Shown: positions 50,601 through 62,190 of the stretch, one piece after another
How the letters are laid out: the number at the start of each line of letters is the position of its first letter
How positions within the stretch are numbered: position 1 is the stretch's first letter
Made by a program: the position numbers and the translations under genes
Assembly (NCBI GenBank): GCA_008694505.1
Contig: VZDJ01000043.1
Location: forward strand, 596,450 to 660,449
Length of the DNA stretch: 64,000 bases
Source of the DNA: Cyanoderma ruficeps
Taxonomy: Eukaryota > Chordata > Aves > Passeriformes > Timaliidae
Direction of reading: 5' to 3'
The notes under the pieces: model-generated
Database searches by the model: none
Told to the model about the DNA's origin: nothing
What the model saw: the letters and a program-made list of their open reading frames with translations, nothing else

Positions 50601-50965
50601 TGCGAAAATTATAGCAGCATTTGGAGTCCATAGTCATCATTCTCCAATATTTCCAAGCCAGCATTGAGAGGAGGCTCCAGAGTCCTTTGTTCAGATGCAC
50701 CATTAAAAGGTGCTATGTTTTCATTTAATAGTCCTTAGGAGATATTTTCTGACAATTTGTTTAATGTCTTTCAGACTAGGTTTTTGGGGTTTTTTTTGGA
50801 TGGGCAGGGAGTTGATGCACAACATTCTGTGGCAATAAGTTCCACAGCTTGACTGCATTCTGTGTGCAAAATCCACCTTCATTTTCATCCCTTGCCTCAT
50901 AAGTGCGATTAATGCATATTCATTCTTGAATTGGGCAAGACCAAGAGGGTAAATAACTCTTGGGG
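47621..50965. other. AT-rich non-coding stretch
   Basis: No gene recognised. A G-rich run with one undetermined base lies at 47736-47754. The segment 50225-50520 has a dense, non-repetitive texture and holds a candidate minus-strand exon (50325-50512). Confidence 0.5.
50325..50512 (-). other. Candidate exon of a minus-strand transcript (probably non-coding)
   Basis: On the minus strand, cttctttttgtcctaacag is a near-ideal acceptor. The 188-base segment ends ACACAG before gtaaggtcag, a near-ideal donor. All three frames contain stops within the segment (the best reads 30 codons), so if spliced it would be an untranslated or long non-coding RNA exon, or a terminal coding piece. Both sites are among the best-looking in the window. 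No transcript evidence is available. Confidence 0.2.
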
Positions 50966-51006
50966 GTTTTTTTGTTTTTGTTTTTGTTTTTNNNNNNNNN
51001 NNNNNN
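50966..51006. repeat. GTTTTT repeat running into an assembly gap
   Basis: TTTTTTTG followed by three GTTTTT units leads into 15 undetermined bases (50992-51006). The gap length may be a placeholder. The ORF crossing it is an artefact. Confidence 0.85.
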
Positions 51007-51498
51007 CCTTAATTTTGTCTCTCCTTAGCCATTTTTTTTCCAGGCTGAAATGTGTGTACAGGAAAACTATTCCATATCTTTGTCATTCTTTTGCCCATTT
51101 CTCCATAACCTTTGGTTCTAATATGTGTAAGTCTCTAAAATCATAAGAAATGCATGCAATATTGAATTTCATACTATATTCAATATCTCATATGTAACAA
51201 TACTGTGTTATATATGGTAAAACAGGAAGATTTTCTTTTCTGTTCCTTTTCTGTCCTGTTCCATGCTTTCTTTTACTGTTAGCAAGAACGTAGATAATGT
51301 TTTCCCAGAAAGAGATAAACTATCATTAACTTAAAGTAGCCACCCTGGTCGTTATTACTCAACTTGGAGTCATTTGCTGCACACGTACATTTAGGATAAT
51401 TTTTTTCCCCTGTGCTTTTATCTACACCGCATTTTCTCAGTTATTTTATTGACCACCCTTTTTCCTTCTCTGCTTCCTTATAGCTTGTTTTTACTGAC

Positions 51499-51669
51499 CT
51501 GAATGACTTCAATTTCAAGAGAAAACTGCCCCTCTGGTGCCACTGTTTTTCTCAAATAATTTATTAACGTGCTGAACAGCCTGTCCCATGTCATTAGGAT
51601 ATATTCTTTTTCTTCATAGGAGTGTGAACCACCTGTCACCATATTTTGAACCCTCAGCAGGGCAAGGTC
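51499..51669 (-). other. Candidate internal exon, minus strand (unassigned)
   Basis: A 171-base segment of exactly 57 codons, phase 0 to phase 0, ends ATTCAG before gtcagtaa, a good donor. The encoded peptide begins DLALLRVQNMVTGG and ends FSLEIEVIQ. The frame stays open upstream for another 44 codons. The acceptor (gagaatttcag) lacks a good pyrimidine tract, which weakens the case. No family recognised. Confidence 0.12.
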
Positions 51670-53280
51670 CTGAAATTCTCTCAGCACTGAGCTGTTTACA
51701 CTGCCACAACTTTTTTTTTTGGTCCTTGCAAACCTAGCAGTTACCAAACCCATCTGAAGTTGCATATGGTCCAAAACTGACATTTTTTTCCCAGTCTTAA
51801 GTACTTCTGAATGTAAAAGAAGTTCACAAGAGCTGAGGCCTTATCTAGTCACCACAATCTGTCATATTATCACTGTAATGGCTCTGGGAATCACTCTGCC
51901 TGTAAAACACTGGCATAATTCAGTCTCAGGTGTTCAAATGTTTGATGCAAAACACACTTTGAAGTTAAATCATGACCATAAATACTTATTGCTTCCCCAA
52001 TGGCGCATATGTTCAAAGTTCCCATATTCTGTGTGCAGTCCAACGTATGAAAGGACTGGGATAGGAGGGTTTTCACCATATTTTTATCTCATCTATGTCC
52101 TGCAAAGATTTCCTGCCCTAGTAGATCATACTGATTTATTTTTGACTGTAGTACCCTTTAAAAAGTAGAATCCTGCTTTGTCGTCTAGAAAGCTTAGTGA
52201 TACTGGAAAATAAAAGCTTAAAAGGTGACTACAGTGCAGAGGGAGGGCATGAGAATCAGGGAGGAAGTGGTAATTTTACAATAACAACTTAAATGCTTTA
52301 AAAAAACTCTAAAACCTATAATAGGCCAATATAATGCATATAATATTGCAGTTATAATGTGTATAATTGTGTTGCAATAATTGCATTAATAAGGAATTCT
52401 GACCACTGAATACGTATTTTAAAAGTTTGGTTTTTAAAATTATTTAAACATGACACAGGAACTGTAAAAAGTTGCCTTCTCTCATACATCTTAATATATG
52501 TTACAAACTAGGAGCCTTTAAAGATCATGCATACAGTGCAATTGCATTTTCAACTGTAACTAAGTATTCAAATTCTTTTTACTGTTTTTTCAGCATATAC
52601 AAAATTGGGGGGGGGGGCTTATGTTTTACTACAGAGTGTAGAATTATGCATCTCTGTAGTTATCAAATTATCATAATTGCTATTAAGTTTTACTTACTGA
52701 TGTTATTTTTTAAATATACATTTAGAATTGGAAGATTTAATTATTTTTTGTTTGCAATCTACTATTACTGTTGCTAAAATTTAATACAAAGTCTGAGGGC
52801 AAATGGACTGACTGCATACCAGCTCAAGATAATGAATTTTTGTTCTCATTACATTCCCTTTTCTGAAGTTTCTTCTTCTCTAGAGCTGTTTATGCAATCA
52901 GCTCTTCAGTGTCACCGAGAATTTAATGAAATCACAAAACCCTCTAGAAATTTTTAGCTAAACTTAATGTGTGCTAAGTCAAAGCCACAAAACAAGTTAG
53001 CACAATATGACGGTAGCAAACACTTTTAAAATTCTGTCAAATAGAAACTCCTAAATGAAAAGTATCACAGTGTATGGCCAGGGTTTTAATAAATTATACT
53101 GGTTGCATCTGTTGTCCTCCTGAGAGACATGTATTGCAAGGGATATTAATCCAGGAGATAACTGAAAGTGTGCCATTCTGAGCTACAAAGGTGGGAGTTT
53201 TCCACAGAAAACCCCATTTTAACGGGAAAAAGATATTCCGGCTGAGAAGGATGACATTTTGATATATTTGTAGATTGTAC

Positions 53281-53424
53281 CTGCATGGTCTTCCTCCACA
53301 CATAAAATTCCTTCAAGGTCCTGAAGGCAAATTCCTTTTCTGTCTTCTGAGCAAATGAACTGCACATTTTTCACCAGGAGTTCAATAAGGAGAACTGTAA
53401 TAGTATCCCCAGAGCTGTGCAGGT
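53281..53424 (-). other. Candidate internal exon, minus strand (pairs with 53588-53654)
   Basis: On the minus strand, acttgtcctccag precedes 144 bases that end CATGCAG before gtacaatc, a good donor. The frame entered in phase 1 is open throughout and leaves in phase 1. The peptide starts DLHSSGDTITVLLIELL and ends EGILCVEEDHA. It joins in frame to the candidate exon at 53588-53654 across a 163-base intron. I cannot assign a family. A matching phase has a one-in-three chance of occurring by accident, so the support is modest. Confidence 0.2.
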
Positions 53425-53587
53425 CTGGAGGACAAGTGATGAAGTTTTCATGAGAATGGCACAAAAACTGTCTTCTGAAAAATCCCCCAGTGTGTTCTCT
53501 GTGTGGCTTTTGCTCTCATGCTGCACTGCAGTGCATTTTTAGCTGAACTGTCTTTGTGTGAGTGAAGAGACAGGTCAGGAACTTCAC

Positions 53588-53654
53588 CATAAGAGAGAAT
53601 AATACGAAAATACAGAATTTGAACTACTTTCTGCCAGAAGCTCATTAGAAACTC
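53588..53654 (-). other. Candidate internal exon, minus strand (pairs with 53281-53424)
   Basis: On the minus strand, cattgtgtctctgcag is a good acceptor. The 67-base segment ends TCTTATG before gtgaagtt. The phase-0 frame is open, encoding EFLMSFWQKVVQILYFR and a few more residues, and exits in phase 1, as the next candidate requires. A second frame is also open but would give a stop at the junction. The peptide is amphipathic and aromatic-rich, with no named domain. Confidence 0.18.
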
Positions 53655-56600
53655 CTGCAGAGACACAATGACGTCAAACTGGAACAAAGCACCTTCATTT
53701 CAGCAAACTTACATCTTAACAAATATTATACTTTTATCAGTGCCAAGAAGTCCCAAACTCCACTGTTTGCTGCTGTTTCATCATCTCTATTCTCTCAAGT
53801 GGAAAGCTTAGCCTACCAGAAATTACTTTTGGGGAAACAAGCCTTGTTTGCATCCAGAAGTCATTCTCATGTCTGTGAGATCTATAAAACCTGGATATTG
53901 TCTCAATTGCCTATAAATAAAATCTTATTTGCATTGAATGTATTGCACTACATGCATTAAACACATTAGCAAAGCATGTGAAAATTTATGGGCTAATGAT
54001 AATCAGATTTCAGGCTCCTAGCAACCTGTGTTTCTCAACCCCTCTTCTTTGAAGGTTAAGTGTCTCTGCAGCAGTATTTTATATTTCTTGTGGATTTGTG
54101 GGAAGGAAAGCTTTAGCCACTTTTAACCACCCTTTTAAGTAGCAGTATGTGAAACCATGGCCATTCATTTTAGTGTCAAAAGTGAAAAATTGCTGACAAA
54201 TAGACCCTTTTGTTTCCTTTGTGCACATTTATGCACAATAGGTTCTATATTTGTTTCCTTACGGTAATGTTTTGTATACATAGTGTTTATGCCATGCCTT
54301 TGCTCTTTTTTACAGGGTGTGGCTGGTGCAAGTGATCCAGTGCTGATCTTGTAACTTTATGGAGTGGACAGAATTATTTCCAAGCATTTTCCAAAGTCTG
54401 GAAGCTTCAGTGGACAGGATTGCCCATCTCATTCATATCTAAAGGGCAAGACCCAGTATGTCAGGAAACATCCTGAAATTTTGGGCATTAGTATATAAAC
54501 TGGGTGCAACTGCAGCCAAAGCAAATCAGCCCAGCCCAAAGTGAAAATTTTGCATTGAATTACTTCAGAAAAAAGGGAATGTTTCTTTTGGGACAGAGGG
54601 CCATTAAAACTGTGGCAATTAGAAGGCGAGCTTTTGCACTATTTTTTGTGTTTTAGTGAGTAACATCTTACAAGTTTGAAGGGGGCCAAATGCAGGATCA
54701 TATGTAAATAATGCAAATACAGGGTTTTTTTTTTCCCATAATACCTATTTTAGGTTGCACCAGACACCGTGAAACCACTCTCTTGTCCAGGCACACAATC
54801 TGTAAATTTTATCTAATTTATGTAGGAGAGTGATTTTGGTTCTCTTTTGTGTAGTTCCATAGTCATAATCAGTGTTAAACACTATGACTTTAACGCAATA
54901 CTGAGACTAAATAATAAGTCTAAAATCCTGTATGGGTATACAAACTGGGTCTTCAAGCCCTTTTAGCTATCAGCCTGCTCTGACCAGGAACACTTAGGAC
55001 GCAGAAGTTAGAGCCGTGCTGGACTCTGAAAAAACATTCTTATCTTTTGTGATTTCACTTTAAGGACATCTAGAACAAAAGGAAAGCAAACAAACTATTT
55101 GCAAAACATGTAAAAGTAGGGAGTGAATGCATCCTACAATGGAGATTCTTGGGGGGGTGGGGGGTATTTCTCCTGCTTATTATTTCCTGTTATGCATTAA
55201 ACGTCTATACTCTTAGACAGGAAAAAAAATGGAAAGAAAAATATTGGTATATATATTAACAAAAGATCCAGATAATTATCTTCCTTACTGAAAAACTCAT
55301 CAATCTTTTTTTTATAATTACTTTGGCATGCAAATATTTTCAAAATATACACTGTTCTAGAGAAAGGAAAGTTTATGTATTTGATCAGCATGTTTTAGAA
55401 CTAATTTCCTTCTGATGACATAATTTACTTGACTTACTAAATTCCACTGGAATTTTTCTGGTGATGCAACATTGCCACTTCTACCTTGCTGTAACTAGAT
55501 AATGTCAGCTTTAGAAAGAGAATGTCTGCACTAAATATTGAACTGATCTGCCTATGAATTTGGCAGTTTTCCTGCCATAAGTCCCTCTTTGGGGAAAAAA
55601 AAAAAATCTGAATTTTAGCTTGTGATAAATGTACTGGAGAGAAAAGTATAGAATATAATCCAGTGCTAGAATTTCTGATTTCAGACTTTGGATGTGTACT
55701 TTCCTCATTCCTCACACACACTGTTTTTAGCCCAGAACTTGAACTAAAAATTCTGTTTGCTTTCAGAATGTGGGACTGTATCCCATGGCTTGATAAATAT
55801 AAAGAGCTGTAATGTTGCAGCAAGGAAATTCCAGTGAGCCTGGTCTGGCTGCCAGGGTGTTACCATGCCACTTCTGTGTTGCTTGAAGGTGCCATTGTAA
55901 AACACTCATATTGCACACACTTCTAGCACTGCTGACATTTGATTTAGAACTACACTTGTGAGAGTTTGGTGGGTCTGAGTAGCACACACAGCTTTCCCCC
56001 AGCCCTTCATTATTTGACACAGAAGGGTGTCCAAATGCAACCTAATCACTGCCATAAATATTCACCTGTTCACCAGTGGATGTTGAGGCACTGCACTCTG
56101 TGTGTTTGAATGCTTATCCAAGCAGTTACTGCTTAGTTTTGCACTGCTGTAAATTACAGAAAAGCCATCTGAGTTATCAGATTATATAATTTCCTCTAAT
56201 GCACTGTACTACAGTATCTGCAACATGTGGTGCAAAGGTCCATGCTTTAGTAAGATTATTGTTTTGTGATTCTTTTGCAAATACTCAGAGAATTTTAACT
56301 TTTTTGTGTGCTGTTGAAACAAGGGAAATTGTGGGAAGGCATTGAAAATCTGTTGTTCTGAGTGATCTATCCTGTATCTTTACTGTACATTTGGCTGAGT
56401 TAAAGCAGATTCTCACCATGGTACTGTACAGCCAGTAAGACAAGTTAGCCCAGTTTGCAATGCCACTTCACCCGGATATGAGGGTTTTATTTGACAGTAC
56501 AAAGACAAAAGGGCAGGATCTCTGACAGTATCACTGGAATGAGAAAAGTATTCTCATAGCCTCTCCCTGGACCACAGATTACAACTGCTGTATTTGTTAA

Positions 56601-57340
56601 CCTGCACTACAACTTAGCAAAGAGTGAGCAAAGTGAACAGTAGGAAATCTTTATTAAGCAGCAGCTTTAACCACATCTTGGTTCTGCCAGTGCCAGGAAA
56701 GAAGATGGTGGAAGAAAATAACTGGCCAGCTATACCTGCCACAGGTTTTGACATAAAATTAATTGCTGTGCAAATACAGTGATGCCTAATCCAATTTCTT
56801 TGGGACTACATATGGGATATGTATTAATTTATGCAAATGTGGGCACCTCATCTACGGCAGGGGCAAGCCCCATGTTACAATGAAAAGCTAGAACTAACCT
56901 CTGTTTGTGGAGGAGACTGCAGGAGAGTATGGCAAGGTATTTTGAGCTTTACAAAGTGTAAGGGTGGCTAAAAATATTTTTATATGCAACACCAAATATA
57001 AAGAGATTCTGAGTTTTTGCATTTAACTTTGTGGTGACTATTCCAAACTGCAGCAAGCCAAGTCAGATCTAACATGTCATGTGAGTGAGTTAATACGCAC
57101 AGGACATTAAGCCAACTGCTTCCTTTGTAGTGGCAAGGATGCTTTGATTCATCTCAGTCAGGTCCCTACAGTGTTGCTGCAATATCTGACACTTTTTGTC
57201 CCTAAGCACTGCTCTTTCTGTGAGGTTTCTTTTTGGTAGACATTCAATAGCATTGACAGGATCCCTGAAACCCTTCAACAGCAACAAAGTCATAGGAGGC
57301 AGCCTGAACTGATTATGTGGTGTAACAGCACATGTGGGGG

Positions 57341-57512
57341 ATTAAAAAAAAATAACAACAAAACAACAAACAAACAAAAAATGCCCACCGAAACCAAAAC
57401 AAACCAAACTAAAACAAACCAAAACAAAATAAAACAAAACAGACCCCATAAAAACCAACCCACCAAACAAACAAAAAAATCCCCCCACCAAACAACCACC
57501 AAAAAAACCACC
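57341..57512 (+). repeat. Long A/C-only low-complexity tract
   Basis: About 170 bases of CAAA, CAAAA, ACCAAA and CCCCCCACC units with only a handful of G or T. The plus-strand ORF through it (K/Q/N/T/P only) and the opposite one (F/V/W/L/G only) are composition artefacts. Confidence 0.9.
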
Positions 57513-59411
57513 TCTAAGATTTTAGGGAAAATCTTGATCCTGATCCAGTTGAAATCATTAAGGCTCTTCTACAGATGTCACTTGGACGTAATTTGCTACT
57601 AGGAAGAGATGATTGGAAGGTTTTTCTTTTTAAAGTTCTCCAGCTACTGAATCATGCTGAATCCTTTTATTCCCCCATTTTTCCTTAATCCTTGTTCTCT
57701 AAGTCCTACTGTATAATTATTATATACTCAATTTTCGTCCATTGCCCTTTTTTCAATAGAGATGACGATAACTTTGTGAATTATTTACTTAAAAATTCTT
57801 GGTTTCTATTCCCGAAACACAATAATTCAATATGCTTTGAATACAACTTCGTACCATAGTTAAAAGTGTACAGGAACTTGCATAGGGTATTTTTTAATAG
57901 TGTTATGCCAATATTACTTGGATTGAAACCTTCTATCGCAAACAAAAATATGTTTAATCAGCTTACAGATATCTATTTATGTATTGTTTATATTAAACAC
58001 ATTTATGACTTTTCCATGACTTTTGACGTTAGTATGTGTGGCATCTTTGCTGTTTGAGACCATCAAAACTTCTCTACTCCAACTTGCATGTTCATGTCAT
58101 CTGAAGAATGCAAGTTTCATCAAATCAAACAATTTACTTTCTTAAAGTGCTGCACAAGCTAAAATGCTTTACTTTTTAGTGTTTGCAATTACCTTTGATC
58201 TCTGCTAACTTAAAGGAAAAAGCAAAGAATCTATCCCCCATGCATTCCAGAAAAAAATATTAAAAAACCTACCAGCACTCTTCCATTTGAACCTCTTTTT
58301 GAGTGCTACTGTTCCTTTTTTAGGAGCAGGAATTTCTTTAGTCTGAAAGAAATCAGGAATAAATCAGATTAAAGCCCGTATTTTCCTGTGACATTGGACT
58401 AAAACCCTGCCCCTCACAAATTATTACATGTCTTTATCTGTGCATACTGTATGTAAAAGACTGCATTCAAACTTTTGGCAGTAGTTAGAAATCTGCAATA
58501 AATTTGTGAGGGAAATGAGTAAAATGGCAGTTCTACTCTAGTCACCATGATTAAAGACAGACAGAGTAGTGCCTTTATGGAAGGTTTGCGAAAGTTGTTC
58601 TACACTTACATGGTTAAGGGTTTTGTTATGTAACATAAATACAAATTTGTGGTTTCCTACTAACCAAAGAATGTTCTAAGATGGTTCTTTGTCACAACAG
58701 AACACTACAATCCTTCCACTACTCTACTTCACACAGTGCGATAAGACTCATCACAACAAAACAAAGCCAAATAACATGGAAGTTCTTAATTAGCCACATT
58801 AATAGTAAAATCTAGGTGTCACATAGAAGCTGCCTTAGGTGTGACTTATTTGTCAGTCTGATGAGGAATTAGACTTTAAATTCTTTGAGCCCTAAAAAAT
58901 CTTTAATATATCATGTAGATGGGAAGGGTTACAGAGACAGTTGTTATCCAATCCTTCTGATCCTAAAAATTTAATCACTGTGAAAGAACTAGGTGAGGCT
59001 TGAAGAACTTGTTTGGCTGCAAAGTGTCATCAACACAGCCTGAATTGTTACTTTTTGTGCAGGACCCAGACAAGCAGAGGTAGATGAAATCTTTCATTAG
59101 AACAGGAATGCACATAATTGTGCAACAGCTCCTGTGAATGACCTGACCTCTTCAGGTTGGTTTCTCTCTTCAGCTCAAAAGGTACTAGATGTTTTCAAAC
59201 TATACACTTTAATGCACTTGTGCCATTTTATACTCATAGTGAGTCTTCATGCTGTTTGCCCTCTCGATAATTGATGTGGTGTCCTGGCAATTGTCTGTGG
59301 GCATGGGGCAGTTTGAGTGAAAAACAGAATAAAATATGATAGCTGTGGAGCTGGTCACAATCTATTAGGAACCGAAGAGACGAATTTATAGCCACTTCCT
59401 CTCCTTCCCAC
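57513..59411. other. AT-rich non-coding stretch
   Basis: No gene recognised except the weak candidate exon at 58273-58342. Confidence 0.5.
58273..58342 (-). other. Candidate internal exon, minus strand (unassigned)
   Basis: On the minus strand, ttcctgatttctttcag is an excellent acceptor. The 70-base segment ends GTGCTG before gtaggttt. Only the phase-0 frame is open (phase 0 in, phase 1 out). It encodes a lysine/proline-rich peptide starting TKEIPAPKKGTVALKKR and ending WKSA. Lysine-rich short exons occur in several very large genes, but the residues do not let me choose one. Chance is possible. Confidence 0.2.
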
Positions 59412-59626
59412 TAAGCAAATCAAACCAAACAAAAAAGGAAAAAAAAAGAAACAACCAACCAATAACAACCCAACAAAAAACCAAACCAACAAACAAAAAG
59501 CCAAAAAACCAACAATGAAAATCAAAACAAAACCAATCAAACAAATAACTCAACAAAACCCAAAGCAAAATGAAAAATCAACCAAACAAAAGTCCCCCAC
59601 CAAACAAATAAACACAAAGAAAGAAG
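59412..59626 (+). repeat. Long A/C-rich low-complexity tract
   Basis: About 215 bases of CAAA, CCAA, AACCAACC and A-run units almost lacking G and T, the longest such tract here. ORFs on the opposite strand are artefacts of composition. Confidence 0.88.
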
Positions 59627-61883
59627 GTGAACTGTAACAATAATTATTATATATAGTATATATGAAGAATAGATTAAATCATATATGAATTGGTTCTAGT
59701 TTCTTCTCCCCCAGTTAATCATTCACTGAATTATTTAATAACTTTTTTCCAGCAAACAAATTCAATGCTTCTTTGTTGTCTAAGTAAAAGAGATTCAGCC
59801 ACTGAGATTTACAGATATGGTACTACCTCCTTCTGTCTCAAGAGCTGAATTTTTTTACAGAACAGCCCCTCCAAGGAGGTTTCAATTAACTTGAGCCACA
59901 TTCATACCCCTCAACTAGTACAAAAATGCTTCCCAAGAAATTATGAATCTACCGATGAAGGACTCTGTGCTTCTTGGAAAACAAACACCACCTCCCTCAT
60001 CAGTGTAAGAAGCCTTAAAAGTGAATTTTGTGGCTGGTGATGCCACAGTAATGGCCTGGAAGGACTGTTTTACATGTTAAATGCTTTTAGGTAACACACA
60101 AATATTTTGCTATGGGAAAAGACTATACTTTGTTGCCTGTAGGCTCTAAATCTGTGAAAGTCATAGGAGAAAAGATGAGTCACTGTTTGTGCTAAAACTT
60201 TGGAGGGCTTGATTCTTGCTCACTATCTTTTGGAAGATACACAATTCCACACAAGAATTCAGTAGGAATTTCCATTTTTTTTAAGGAGTTGTAGAAGTGA
60301 TTCAAATGTATTATTGTAGTAAAGCAGACAAATTGCCAGAAGCAGAAGAAATATCAACTGTGCTAGTATTTGTGAAGATGCATTGGGTATTTTCATATTA
60401 CACATTAACTACTTTTTCCACAGATCTTGCTATTAACTACATTCCTACCCAATGTTACTCTTTGTTTCAGCAATTTCTGTGATTTACATTCTCATTTAAT
60501 CAAGTAGTCTACTACATTTATTGCTGCTTAATGACTATTTTGCTAGTGCTTAATGCTTGCCCAAAATGGTATTGTTTCTTCAGTGTCAAAACTCTAAAAG
60601 TGGTGCCAAGTTCAATGTACTAAATGGTTCAACCTGTGTTTCATCTCCTCATTCTCCTTCTCCCTTTGTACACCTGTAAACAAAAACAGCTGTCCAAAGC
60701 AATATTACAGACATGTGAATTCATGTTCAGCAATTTGGTTAATAAATTGTCAATTTCAAGATCTGGCCATGCAAAAAAATTGAAGAGCAACATGTATTTC
60801 TTATTACAATTTTAATTGTAGTTACGGTTCATAGTTCTCTTTCAGCAGGCTGATGAGGACCTTAATTGACAGATTTCTTGGTTATTTTCCTTCCAAGAAA
60901 AAATGAGGCATCTTGCCATAGTGCCCCCAAAAGCATGCATCTTAGGTGCTGCATTTTTATTTTATGAAATATCACATGCTGTTCAGTTTTTATGCCACGG
61001 GGCTGCATTTGCTTGAGAAATACCACATTTTCCTTGCATTTACTGAAAAGCTGGAATACCAACAGTTTTATTGGGCTGAAAGGAGAACTGCGTATTTGCT
61101 GAGGATCCTTTCACATACTTTTCCCTAGTACAGAGGTCCTCTTCCAAGGTTAAGGTCTGAGTTTCCCATTTGGATGTGATGGTTGAAACAGGTTTCAACG
61201 CACTTGACTAAACCAGGTCTTGTCTAAACTGTGCATTCAGCTGTTTAGACAGCTGCTCCACTTCACAGCTGCTTGGCCCTGAAATGTTGCTCCTTAGTTT
61301 CTTAATTTCTTCTTTCTACCTTTCTTAGGGTAATACATTACTTTTTTTATCATTCTGAAGCCTCCAAACTGAGTCTTCAACCCCTATCACAGGAAGGTCT
61401 GGAAGCTGCCAGGTATTGACATTTTCGAATATCAATTGTACTGTCCACAAAGCTCTTTTGCTGTAGTTACTGTCCTGAATGGTGGTTCCTCCAGCAAGTT
61501 TCGGATTCCACATACAGGAAATTAAAGTCATGACCACATGCCACTGCTGTGGAAGAGAAAATTTAATAGACTCCTGTCAGAAATAGATGATGGGAAAGAA
61601 TCTTTCAGAGTCTTTATGTGCCATAGAAATTGCACATATGACATACATTTAAACCATTTCAATTTTCATGGTGTTCAAGTTGTGCCTGGAGGAGAGAAAA
61701 AATTATTCTTTTAGTGAGATGAATTTTTGCAGAGTGCACATGGAATTGCTGTTCTTTGTGTGTTTAACTTGTTGGGCAGCCACCAGACAAACCAATGTCC
61801 CTGTGTGTTTACTTCCTTCATTATTTTGTGCCAGCAAGGATCCTGGAGGTTGAATGAGTCAGAAGGTGCCACAAATACAAAGT
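59627..61883. other. AT-rich non-coding stretch
   Basis: No gene recognised apart from a weak candidate exon at 61342-61546. Confidence 0.5.
61342..61546 (-). other. Candidate exon, minus strand (unassigned)
   Basis: On the minus strand, attaaattttctcttccacag is a strong acceptor. It is followed by 205 bases with one frame open for 68 codons (start QWHVVMTLISCMWNPK, later LWTVQLIFENVNTWQLPDL), ending before a fair donor gtaatgta. The stop of this frame lies only four codons past the donor. Tryptophan and proline content is unusual for random AT-rich DNA, but no family is recognised. Confidence 0.18.
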
Positions 61884-62190
61884 CAATGTTGGAAATGACC
61901 TCTAACATCACCAAGTTCAACCATTAACCCAGTATGCCCAGCCGCATTTACCAGTAGACACAGTCCCCAAGTGCCGCATCCACACTTTTTTTTTTTTAAA
62001 GATTTCCAGGGATGGTGATCCCAATGCTTCCCCAATGCCTCACCATCATTTCAGTGAAGAAATTTCTCCTAGTGTCCAACCTGAATCTGCCCTGGCATAA
62101 GGCAAAGTCATTTCCTCTCATCCCTTCTTCCACTCTCCTGTCAGGAAGTTGTAAAGAACCAAAAGGATCCTTTAAACCCCCTTTTTTCCA
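61884..62190 (-). mobile_element. CR1 LINE fragment, 3' end, minus strand
   Basis: The plus strand reads atgttggaaatgacctctaa, the reverse complement of the CR1 3' block, then passes an internal T-run (61987-61998). It continues to the conserved segment gtgaagaaatttctcctagt (near 62055-62075). The minus-strand frame remnant includes 'FRLDTRRNFF', typical of the ORF2 C-terminus. It stops abruptly near 62190. Divergence is moderate and the octamer array is not visible. Confidence 0.85.

Larger units (their letters stand above)
51007..57340. other. AT-rich non-coding stretch with candidate minus-strand exons
   Basis: No gene can be named. Candidate exons at 51499-51669, 53281-53424 and 53588-53654 (minus) and a possible plus-strand terminal exon at 54316-54354 are listed or discussed separately. 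G-homopolymer runs lie at 52607-52617 and 55151-55164. A 67-codon minus-strand ORF at 57090-57293 has no recognised motif. Confidence 0.45.

Noticed and set aside
50931..51146. 71-codon ORF crossing the gap
   Set aside because: It reads through undetermined bases and a GTTTTT repeat.
53094..53367. Second open frame (MCSSFAQKTEKEF...) over the 53.3-kb candidate exon
   Set aside because: A stop lies just upstream in that frame inside the same candidate exon, so it cannot be read across the exon.
57290..57511. 73-codon ORF rich in F, V, W, G and L, and its plus-strand K/Q/N/T/P partner
   Set aside because: Both are products of the A/C-only tract, which contains no stop-forming bases.
59355..59568. 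Hydrophobic 60-61-codon minus-strand ORFs resembling membrane proteins
   Set aside because: Composition artefact of the A/C-rich tract at 59412-59626.
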